Source: Pelodera strongyloides
Taxonomy: Eukaryota; Nematoda; Chromadorea; Rhabditida; Rhabditidae
Reading direction: 5' to 3'
Length of the DNA stretch: 64,000 nt
Assembly (NCBI GenBank): GCA_036852015.1
Contig: JAANDG010000067.1
Coordinates: 310,001 to 374,000 of the forward strand
Shown here in pieces: positions 1 to 9,530 of the stretch. Below the pieces are notes generated by a model. The model saw nothing but the letters and a program-made list of their open reading frames with translations, was not told the DNA's origin and did no database searches. A program made the translations under genes and the position numbers. The stretch's first letter is position 1. Every line of letters begins with the position of its first letter.

Positions 1-141
1 AGTCTGAAGGTCATCGGGGATAGTACTTCCCTTGCAGGATGTGCCGGTCCGGGATGGCACTCCATATGCGAATCTGTAGAGATTGTCAAACGACCACAAA
101 CAGAAGACTGGACTCGCACTAGGGCTCGACCTAGAAAATAA
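1..141 (+). CDS. Possible C-terminal end of an upstream gene (partial)
   Basis: An open frame runs from the first base of the window to a TAA at 139-141 and encodes 46 residues. It ends in a basic tail (TRTRARPRK) and contains the stretch GCAGPGWHSICESVE. The composition is richer in GC and charged residues than the flanking DNA, which is why I take it as a possible terminal exon. A splice acceptor (CTTGCAG) at 32-37 offers another reading, in a different frame that stops at TAG soon after. I recognise no family. Chance openness over 46 codons cannot be excluded. Confidence 0.3.
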   Translation, partial: SLKVIGDSTSLAGCAGPGWHSICESVEIVKRPQTEDWTRTRARPRK

Positions 142-1180
142 GTCAAAAAATCTTTAAAGCAATATCACATCCGGTTTTTAAACGTGTGTTCGAAAATTTA
201 TTCCCATATGTATATGTGGTATGCAAGCGGAGACGAGTAAACTAAAAAATCGCGCAGCCGCTAGGTGATTTACATATAGTACCAGTACGTGAGCATACAG
301 CAATCAAAATCGCTTCAAGGCACAACATTCAACACCTGTTCTACCGCTTTGACACGTTCTTATTGTAAAAATAATGAGATATATAAATAAAAAGTCGGTA
401 AAACGCTGCAAAAGTTCAATAAAAAGTTTTCGAGCTAAATTGCCAACAGTAATAGATCGCCGGGGTCCCTTGGGGATAACTCTGCGAGTTTTGGATGTTG
501 TACGTTGTACATGTTGTTTTCTTTTTCTGAAACCCTTCTCGTTCGTATTAAGATAATTCAGGAAACTTTTTAGTCATTACTTTTAGCCTTATTTTCGATA
601 GAGAAACTGATATTAAAAATAACCAACCACAATATACTGGAACAAACTGTCTGATATCCTCCGTCAATAGTTCATAAAAGGCCAGTTCCCTGCTATTCAC
701 CGGCTTGGCCACATGACCGGCGCATTCGAGAAGACCGAAGTGACCACCGACCTAAAAATTAAATTCATAAAACGACGCGCTCGTTCTGCACACAAGTGGC
801 TCAAATAAGTTAAAAGTTCTGCGCGCTCACTTTTTGTTGTGAGCTCCGCGTACACATGGCTCAACAAGTATCGCTTCGTAAATGCAGGACATACACTTTT
901 TTTAAAAACACAGTATAGAGTATAGACGCAATACCTAACTAATAGTTTCGGCAGTTTATAAGAAAAAATCCCGAACATTACGCATACTATTCAATTTTAA
1001 GAAAACAAATGCTCAATCAAAGCAGACACGTGAATCTAGGCTAAACAAAACCACATGTTTCAAGTGGCGCTCAAATAATGTGAAAAATTGGATGAGTATT
1101 CATCCTCGTTCATTCTTGTCCTTTGCATCACCAATGAAATAAAAGCCTCTTCCACACTTGAGCCATGGCTTCGGACATGG
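142..1180. other. Non-coding stretch
   Basis: AT-rich DNA without a supported gene. Around 770-880 a weak duplication repeats a CGCGCTCxxTCTGCxCACAAGTGGCTCAA-like core split by AT-rich DNA. Only short chance ORFs are present. Confidence 0.4.
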
Positions 1181-1193
1181 CAACACGAAAATT

Positions 1194-1274
1194 GGCGTGC
1201 AAGCGGCAACGTTTCGGCGTGCAAGCGGCAACGTTTCGGCGTGCAAGCGGCAACGTTTCGGCGTGCAAGCGGCG
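1194..1274. repeat. 22-bp GC-rich minisatellite
   Basis: Three exact 22-bp units (each GGCGTGCAAGCGGCAACGTTTC is 22 bases; core GCAAGCGGCAACGTT) are followed by a part copy. Inverted pieces of the same core (AACGTTGCCGC) follow at about 1319-1331, so the array sits in an imperfect palindrome. Related single copies occur at 16015-16100. Confidence 0.85.
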
Positions 1275-1715
1275 TGGAAAAAAGTTGCACGGGTTCTGGC
1301 GTGCAACTTGCCCGCCGTAACGTTGCCGCTTTCACGCCGTACCTACGCCATTTCGCCTCGGGCTTTTGGCGTGCCAGTGGCGTGATAACGGCGGGCAACT
1401 TGAACGCTATTTCCATTACCTGATGTCGGAACCCTGATAGCTCCATTGTCAAACCAGGTGATGTATCTGCTTAGAATTAGAATTAGGGTTGATGGTGCAT
1501 GGGTGAGTAATGAGTCAATTTTCTGAAATTATATAATTTTAAATGTTGCTAATGTAAAAGCCGGCAATCACGGGTATAATAATTTATTACGCGCAAACAC
1601 AATCAAAGAAAACAATGTAACGTGCAGTTTGTGTTATGAAATACACGTAATTAATAAATACCCCATAGCATAGTAACGATAATTTCACAATTATTTCATT
1701 TATAATATAACTCTT

Positions 1716-1897
1716 TTAAAGCGAAATACCGGCCGGTTTTTGAATCCATCGAGTACACCAGCATTCCTATGCAGCTTATGCAAATGACCATAAATTAGAA
1801 TAAAAAAATCGAGCTAAATTTGAGCTAATTTGCGTAAATACGCAAGAATTCAGTTGTACACGATGCGTTTCAAAAACCGGCCGGTATTTCGCTTTAA
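1716..1897. repeat. TTAA foldback element, family A
   Basis: TTAAAGCGAAATACCGGCCG at the left end is mirrored at the right end. The inside is AT-rich with GCAGCTTATGCAAAT-like sequence and a second mirrored core. The TTAA at both ends suggests piggyBac-type target duplication. Confidence 0.85.
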
Positions 1898-2079
1898 CAC
1901 AAATAACAACGTACGATTACAAAAATTCAATGGATAAATATTACAAATATATTAAACTGCAGGAATTTGAGAAATGTGAAAGAATGAGGGTGAAAAGTTA
2001 AGCGGGTTGGCATAAATTGCGTGTAAACCACGAGTAGGAACAGTTGACACTTTGGAATTCCGAGAAGAAGCTGTTTGAT

Positions 2080-2081
<2 letters not shown>

Positions 2082-2128
<47 letters not shown>

Positions 2129-2410
2129 TAGAGAGAGTGGGTAAATAACGATAGATGGAGAGACTGAAAGACATAGATCACAGTGTTCTTCTCCTAGAGT
2201 CGTCGGAAACAAACAGAACGGGTCAAAAAGCAGAGGTAAATATTTTGAAGTTAAGAGGTGCTCTTAGTTCTAGCGGTTCTTTCTAGATGATAGAGAGAGA
2301 GAGAGAGGACAGCGAACGCAGAGATGCTAGAGAGAGGGGAGAGGTAAAGATAGAGAGAGAGAGAGAGAGAGAGAGGGCAGAGATGCTAGAGAGAGGGAAG
2401 AGGTAGAAAA
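2082..2410. repeat. (GA)n simple-sequence tracts
   Basis: A pure GA tract at 2082-2123 is followed by broken GA-rich tracts to about 2410. Confidence 0.9.
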
Positions 2411-2728
2411 AGAGATATATATAATTCTTTAGATATTTGGAATTTCTTCAAATCCGAACAGTCAACGGGTACATAAGATCGGATAGAATAGACAAGACCA
2501 GAACAAAACAATGTGAAATTGAGGCCTCTTGATAGGTTGCCTGGAGACTCACAAATCACAGAGGAAAAAGTAAGAGTAGTTTAAGATCAAAAACAACTTA
2601 CGCGTTTGGATTTAAATTAGTTATATTGAGTATATATATTATAGTATTTAAATAACAATCATAAAAGGATAATCTTATCAACACATTAGATGCGGACAAG
2701 CGAACGGACATGTTGTTACTTCATACAT

Positions 2729-3133
2729 TTAAAGGAGGAGGCTCACGAGAACGAAGTGCTCAAATGGTTTCCTTTTATCGAAAGATGATGGCATTAAATT
2801 CCGAAAGACTTTTAATTGGAAGGAGTAAACCAATATAAAACTATGAATTCTATAAAAAAAATTTGGATCGTAGTAAATTTGATTTCCATACTGGGCATGC
2901 AAATTTACAAGTCATTTTGCAAGCCAGCACCAAATTTGCATGCCCATTATGGAAATCAACTATTTACTACGATCCAAAATCTTTATGGAATTCATCGTTT
3001 TATATTGATTTACTCCTTCCAATTAAAAGCTTTTGCTTTGTAAAGCAGGTCTTTCGGAATTTAATACCATCATCTCTCGATAAAAGGAAACCATTTATTT
3101 GAGCACTTCATTCTCGTGAGCCTCCTCCTTTAA
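2729..3133. repeat. Long TTAA hairpin element
   Basis: TTAAAGGAGGAGGCTCACGA on the left is mirrored as TCGTGAGCCTCCTCCTTTAA on the right. The arms are about 190 bp, near-perfect, and enclose a short centre; both ends carry TTAA. It has no coding capacity. Confidence 0.88.
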
Positions 3134-3674
3134 AATAACTCGATTCGCCATTAGTAAAACAATACCTACAAAATGTGAATACATACTTCATGACATGTGA
3201 TTTAAGCGAGCACGGACCAAAATTTCTGATGAAGGATTCGATTAAATAGTTTAATTAAAGCGTAATTGCACGTGGCTGCTTGTGTGTTTTCCGAAGGAGC
3301 GCGTATGCAAGGATGTCACAGAAGTGCACAATATTGTGATAGTTTGCATATAAATACTATACTATGCGAGCAAAGCAGTTGTTCAGAATTTATTCCAAAA
3401 CCACAGGCGTACCGCTCAGAAAAACAACTATTAAATGTATGCTAAAACGGTTAATAATCGGATCCTACGTGCACTCAAAGGCGATTATGTTATCGTGAAA
3501 GCGGTATGCAGCCGCTTTCTGAAACGTTTGCCGGACAACTGCGCTCCTAGGTAGTCTCCTGGGTGTGGCTGTGACTTAACTAAAGCTACGGTGAAATGCC
3601 AAATGAGAGTGAAAGTAAGAAATGGAAATTAAATTTAGAATTGGAATTAGGCCGATATGCTGCGGAATCGTATT

Positions 3675-3863
3675 TTAAAGCGACATAACATCCTTTTTTC
3701 GAAACGGATTTTGGATAACTTCAGTTACATGCTACATGCATTATGTGCAAATGAGTATAATTAGAATAAAAAATACAGCTTCATCCGAGTTCACTTAGCC
3801 TAAATACATAGGAATGCAGTTGTCCGAAATACGTTTCAAAAACCGGCAGTTATACCGCTTTAA
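3675..3863. repeat. TTAA foldback element, family C (diverged)
   Basis: TTAAAGCGACATAACATCC at the left is answered by a degenerate inverse ending CCGCTTTAA. The inside contains ATGCAAAT-like words as in other copies. Confidence 0.6.
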
Positions 3864-4260
3864 AAGATGATGCGGCACCGTTCCGCTTCCGGAAGTAATT
3901 CTGGAAAAGGACCTAGTGTTCTCCGTGCTCCGCCAGCTGGCTCTCTTCAAAGGGGCAGACGCCAACCCTTTATCGACAGCCTTAGAGAGAGAGGAGAATA
4001 GAGAGAGGAAACGAGGAGTGAGCAAGAGAGAAAGGGAGGAGAGGGATAACTGGAATGCAGGAGACCGAGAGAATCGACAGAAATTCCTACGGGAAAAAGA
4101 ATGTGCTTTAGAAAGGAAACTAGAGCACCAGATGACCAGAGAGCTCGCGTATCATAGAGAGAGAGAGAGAGGAGGAAAAGTATATGCTAATAGGCAAACC
4201 GCCTGCGGTCCAATACAGCTCAACTGAGAGCTGAAACACATGTCTTTGAAGCCGTCCGGA
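3864..4260. other. GC-richer patch, not a supported gene
   Basis: An open frame at 3916-4227 is mostly Arg/Glu produced by GA-rich DNA. The first 30 codons (about VLRQLALFKGADANP) are not low-complexity but match nothing I know. The missing first syntrophin exon could lie near here, but the sequence does not look like a PH domain. Confidence 0.3.
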
Positions 4261-4560
4261 GGATTAGATACTCTAACTTCTAATTATTAACCTAGCCCCC
4301 TTCTTAGACGTTAGAGTCTCTATTCTGAAATCGCTAATTTATTCTAATATTCTAATTACAACCTACTGTATTTTGTGGGCGGACTGCGCAGCGCACGCTT
4401 ACGATCTCAACGCCATTGCAACTATTCGATTTATATATCTTAATCCTAATTTTCTCAATATATTTCTATTCTTTATTATAAAATAATAACAAATGGCTTC
4501 AATCCGAAGTGGCCTAATTGATGTTCTTGTACATGGAGAGTGGCATCGTCTCTTGGCCAG

Positions 4561-4610
<50 letters not shown>
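4561..4610. repeat. Poly(A) tract of about 50 bases
   Basis: A near-pure A run. It could be the tail of a retrotransposed copy, but I see no recognisable source gene before it. Confidence 0.9.
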
Positions 4611-4613
<3 letters not shown>

Positions 4614-4655
4614 ATTGGACCCAACGGCCATAACTCTTCAGGTAGTTACTGAGAT

Positions 4656-4850
4656 TTTTAAAGCGATGCACATCAGGTTTTAAAGCGATATGACACGAGG
4701 TTTGAAAGCTATGCTGGACAACATCACTCACTTCATATTGTGTTCCATTCTGGGCTGGAAGCGCTGATTATATCGGCAAAAATTGCATAGACATATGGGA
4801 ATGCATTGTCTTCCTTTCGTTTCAAAACCGCTTACCATGACGCTTTGAAG
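4656..4850. repeat. TTAA element, family C, with doubled left end
   Basis: Two left ends (TTTTAAAGCGATGCAC and TTTTAAAGCGATATGACAC) stand about 23 bp apart. The right end is degenerate (ACCATGACGCTTT). Confidence 0.55.
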
Positions 4851-4959
4851 AGAAGCACAACATTTATTTTATCATTTTTTTTGTTGGTTTACAAAGACTA
4901 GAGCAAATTTTTCGCAGTACCATTTATAGTACTTTCGTCTTTTTATATATTTTATTTAG

Positions 4960-7900
4960 GCAATCGAAGGCGAACAAGGGCATGATTTCGAATCGGAAAA
5001 GCGTACTGTCCGCGTGGTCAAATACGATGGAAATGGCCTTGGAATTAGCATAAAAGGAGGACGAGATAACAATATGCCGATTATTATCAGGTTATTAATA
5101 ATTAAATAATTATTGCTTGATATGTAAGTAATATTATTTGCTTGACCAAACCAAGCCTAATGAACACCATACAAAAGTAACAAAAGAAATAAATTATTTT
5201 TTATTGCTTTTTATCATAAACTTTGCAAACTGAAACACGTTTGAATAAAGGTGCAACGGCAAAGGAACATACTATTCAGCCGTAAAAATATCCATGCAGA
5301 AAATCAAATAATCAATAAATCAATACCAATACCGTGTACCACTTGATATATTGAGAAAATCAATAAATCAACACCGTATCCCAATTGATATCGAGATAAT
5401 CAATAAATCAATAACGTATTCCAGCAAGATCTTCAAAGGGATGGCCGCCGATCAGACGGGAGAGCTCTTTGTGGGTGATGCTATTCTTGCGGTCAATGGA
5501 GAAACACTACTAGATGCCACCCACGATGATGCGGTTAGAGCCTTGAAGAGAGCTGGAAGGGTTGTGGACCTGCATGGTAGGGTTCCCTTTAAAGACTAAA
5601 GTGATAAAGCACGTGGTTTTGAAATGTAGTTGAATAATTAGATGACTAGTGGATCCCCATGACTTGAAAAAGTTTTTTTACTCTTATACCAATTATGAAC
5701 CTTGGATAGGAAACGTTTTATAGGAACTCGCACTGACTGTACCTCCTTACGTTTACAGTTTTTCTGAACCTCCTTTTCTTACCGCCCTGTAACTTAGCTT
5801 ACCTTAGATATCTTAGTTTCAAACTGAAAGGCATCTAAGGTAAGGTATGGTAAGATAAGGAACTTGAGATTTTATCTTTTTTTCCTTAGTTCAATACAAA
5901 AGGGACGAGCTGATCAGACGCGACAATATCGTCGAGCGAATAGAATGGGATGATGACGTCAGGGAACGAATTAGAGCAATTGGACTCAAATTAGCATATG
6001 TGGCACGGGCTGGCTTCGATGCTGATGCAGAGGGACGGATATTTGAGGTTGGCATTTCCTTACTAATGTTTGTAGAACTTTTGTAATATTGCATATCCTA
6101 ATGTAGATAAGTTTTGACTAAATGGTTTACACCTAGTGTAAACCATTTTACACTATGGTCCTCAATCGCGCAGCGCACCCCCAGCCAGCCGCGTTCGCCT
6201 CCTCGTTTTGGGGCACTGCGCGGCTGGCTGGGGGTGTGCTGCGCATTGCTAGAGTTGTGAAAGCGAGTTTCCCTTCATACTGACGAGAACTCTTAAATTA
6301 TGTGTGTAACTTTTGTTAGGCGCATGCTTCCTGCATCTATCAAAACAAACTCAAATTCACAGTTTGTTTGGTAGAAGTGATTCAGGTGATAACCCACGCT
6401 ATTCGCAACTTATTCTAATCTTCAGATGCGAAGTCCCTCGGGTCGTTTCTGTCTCTCCTTCCGTTGTTCGTCGTCAACTGAGGCAGACGCGTGGTTCGAG
6501 GTGATCCATGCAAGTGCGCAGTCGTTACTTACGCAAGCGTTAGCTCAGGTAACCAGTTGGTATATTGTTTATGCGTGTCTTCAATGGGTGGAGAGCCCGA
6601 TATAAACACATACACACACGCATAGCTACATGTGGGTATAAGCACGGACGTACTCTTTCATACACACAGTGACAGAACACACATACAACAGTGGAAACTT
6701 GTACCGCACAAGGACTTGTGGACTTCGAATCATATTACCAACGTCTACCGTGTTCATTCAACGAAATCTGTGCACAAGTCGAGATGAAAAAGTGATATAA
6801 ACGGTGATCGTCCTCTCATTACAATCCGTCTATCTTTACGAGGCACATTGTGATAATATATAAGAGATCAAGAAATAGAGAAAGTTTTAATTGCAGGTCA
6901 ACCTCATGCTCGGTGGCCATCCACAAGTGAGGAGAATGGGATGGGCTGCAGAACAGGTAAGGCATATATATCCATAGTCAGATGATCTTGGGTGAAAGGT
7001 AAATGATAGGAGGCTCACATTATGCCTATCCCTAGTATGGCCAAGTGTACGTAGCAGAACCATGTTCCATTTAGGGACCGAGACCTAGTATGCTTACAGT
7101 TGGTCACCGTCTGGTGCCTGTACCTTACAAACTAGACTTTTGATTATTTATTCTATATGCACTCTATTCTGTAAAATGTTAGTTCTGTCGATAGTCTAGG
7201 CTTGCACATACAGTATATTGTCAACGGGTTTGTGACTCTTTAATTACACTATAGTCATGCCAGCTTAATTATTTCCCTTCTTATTTAAGGTGACCGAGGA
7301 CGGTGTGTCGGGATGGAAGCCCGTCTTCATCACTTTGACTCAAAGCGAACTTCTCATCTACGATGCCGTACCCCAACTGAAGGCTGAATGGGCGGAGCCT
7401 CGTACGTCCCGCCCTCTCGTCGCAACCCGCGTGGTTCAAACTACGTCACGGACGGCGCCCGTGCTCAAGGGCCTCTCCGACGTGATCTCAATGCGACTAC
7501 GCACAGGTAGGTTCTTGTTCTTATGTAAGCAGACTAAGTAATGGTCCACAAAGGTAGGATTACGGTGTAGCCTTTTCCTACTATAGCGTAAGTGCATAAT
7601 CAAAGGGTGAGTCTCCAATATACATCAACAGGACAACTGTCAACCAACAACTGGAACGATTAGCTACAAAAACAAATGGGCTGCCACAAGGAATTACACC
7701 TTTTTAGGCACTCAAGAAGGCGTCCGCTCTCACATTCTCCGTGTGGAAACGCATGCAGATCTCGCTCAATGGGTTCGGGCTCTAGTACTCGGCACTTATG
7801 AAGCATGCGCTGAGACACAACAGGTATTATAAGTTTTTTTGTATGTAGTCAGCTATAATATCTGTCAATTCTCTGTGTACCGCTGCGCACATATGACGGA

Positions 7901-9056
7901 AAACGGTACGCGGCGCATCCTTGGTAAGTGCGACACGTGAGCCCGATGTACTATACTAAGTTTGCGCCATTTTCGCGTATATCTGGCACCAAATTGTGTG
8001 TTGATTGCGAAAATTGTTCTTTCTCTTCTTATTTTATGAGCGCGGTACGTGCGCCGCAATTGCGTCCACTGCGTCGCACATCTTTCGCTCACGTCTGGCG
8101 CTCAACTGAGTGCGCCGCGTCACTCAAGCCCATATTTCAGGTCTCGTGCCCCTGTATCTGGAGGGGTGAGAACTGTGAACTCTCCCTACATATCGATGAC
8201 GGCATCTCATTAATTGGCGAGGCAGGAGACGTTCTCTGGTCCCATCAGTTCGAATCAATCAGGGCCACTGGAGACGACGGGGGCCGCTTCCTGTGGATCG
8301 ATTTTGGACCTCCCGATGGGGAACAGGTACTGTAGTCCGAATAACCAATTTACAATTATCTAGGATAGGAACAAGTACAGTAGTCCTAGAAAGTAATTAG
8401 CTATACCTACACCGTCTCCCTTATGATAGGATAACACATCCGGCTCACGGTACTTGTGAAGTTCAGTTTACCGAAAATTTCTACGACATACCCATACCAA
8501 GCAAACTCCAACACCCATATCTTATCGTCATACCTCATTCCCTTCTAAAACAAAACCTTAATCTAAACTAAACTACACAACAACCCAGCACACGATTCCA
8601 TAACAAATCCTTTATTCAACAATTACCATAACGACAGTATAACAATTTTTTATATCTTTTTTTTTTCAACAATTTTCATAAACGAATCCATTCTTTAAAA
8701 AGAAATTGTAATAAAAAAACAGAATACTAGTCGAACATCAACAATAACAATCACAAGCCAGGAACCAAAAATCAATGGCAAAATCCAACATTGTTATGGG
8801 ACTTTGACTACAAAAAAAAAGAAGAATCATAAATGATAATAAACAACGGCCGATTTTTGAAACACACCGAGTACCCAGAATTCCTAGGCAGCTTATGCAC
8901 CACGATGCGTTTACAGAACCGGCCGGTATTTCGCTTTAATGATAATAAACATTCCAATTTCAGGAAGTTGATCTCCTAACATCAGCAAAACCAATCGTCT
9001 TCATCCTACACTCATTTCTGGCTACAAAAGTGTACAGGCTCGGATTATATGCCTAA
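4960..9056 (+). CDS. SNT: Syntrophin, dystrophin-complex adaptor (5' end missing)
   Basis: Syntrophins bind dystrophin or dystrobrevin under the membrane and tether channels, kinases and signalling enzymes through a PDZ domain. Nine exons fit: 4960-5090, 5425-5576, 5890-6047, 6426-6548, 6897-6956, 7290-7506, 7708-7823, 8141-8326 and 8964-9056. They encode 411 residues with consistent phases. The order matches the family: PDZ domain (GLGISIKGG, then [20 protein letters not shown]), second half of the split PH1 ([11 protein letters not shown]), PH2 ([18 protein letters not shown], ending [15 protein letters not shown]), and the syntrophin-unique C-terminus ([26 protein letters not shown]). Vertebrate paralogs are about 500-540 residues, so roughly 90 N-terminal residues (first half of PH1) lie in an upstream exon I could not find. 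An AATAAA at 9074-9079, 18 bp past the stop, is a likely poly(A) signal. Which paralog group it belongs to is not resolved. Confidence 0.93.
5301..5424 (+). repeat. Tandem repeat that forms a syntrophin splice acceptor
   Basis: About three degenerate units of AATCAATAAATCAA plus a CGTxTxCCAx tail run up to the exon at 5425. The third tail (CGTATTCCAG) supplies the AG acceptor of syntrophin exon 5425-5576. Confidence 0.7.
6121..6244. repeat. Two adjacent hairpins in a syntrophin intron
   Basis: 6121-6147 is a perfect 12-bp stem with a 3-base loop (AATGGTTTACAC stem). 6168-6193 and 6219-6244 form a 26-bp GC-rich stem with one mismatch (GCGCAGCGCACCCCCAGCC arm). Confidence 0.85.
7860..8135. other. 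GC-rich intronic repeat tract in the syntrophin gene
   Basis: The intron before exon 8141-8326 carries repeated TGCGCCGC, GTGCGC and CGTACGTGCG words, unlike the AT-rich neighbouring introns. It is likely an old mobile-element remnant. Confidence 0.4.
8846..8939. repeat. TTAA element, family A, shortened copy
   Basis: A left end without TTAA (ACGGCCGATTTTTGAAAC) and an intact right end (GGCCGGTATTTCGCTTTAA) lie only 24 bp before the last syntrophin exon. Confidence 0.75.
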
Positions 9057-9530
9057 ACTAAGGATATACAACGAATAAAAAAAGGTGGGTGGGTATCATA
9101 TTTCCCTAAACAAACAAAAAGAATAGAAAAGGAGTGCACCGTGGAACATCGACGAACTTGAGAGAAACCTGGAATATAGGGAGAATTTAGAAACGAAACA
9201 ATCCTACGAAAGCACAAGCACATAATAAGTAATAAGCTGCCCTAAAAATAATCCCCCCCCTGTGAGCGAATAAAAGGAGTCCGAACATGGTAAGCGAATA
9301 ATACAAATCTTCAAGCAAAATTCGGGTAACCATTTTGCATTATTTTGCAAAATTAAAGCAAAATACCGGCTGGTATTTGAAACTTATCGTGGACAACTGA
9401 ATCTGGTCTTTTCTCTGGTAGTATGGCATACTGTGCAGGGCAAACTTAACCCACATTACGTACTAACGTACTGCCCATTACTTACATTTACTTAAGAACA
9501 AGTAATAGTATAAAACAAAGAAGCCCTCAC
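9057..9530. other. Intergenic between convergent syntrophin and FCF1
   Basis: 474 bp holding an AATAAA at 9074-9079 and a lone left end of a family A element at about 9351-9405 (TTAAAGCAAAATACCGGCTG). Confidence 0.6.

Noticed and set aside
374..556. 60-codon plus-strand ORF
   Set aside because: AT-rich composition, no homology and no supporting signals.
713..814. Short frame MTGAFEKTEVTTDL on the plus strand
   Set aside because: Only 33 codons, no splice or promoter context, and a partial duplicate lies next to it.
1060..1452. 130-codon minus-strand ORF
   Set aside because: It is the 22-bp minisatellite; both strands are open because the unit lacks stops.
3916..4227. 103-codon plus-strand frame, Arg/Glu-rich, considered as the missing first syntrophin exon
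   Set aside because: It starts at GTG, most of it is translation of GA-rich DNA, and there is no PH-domain pattern or clear donor.
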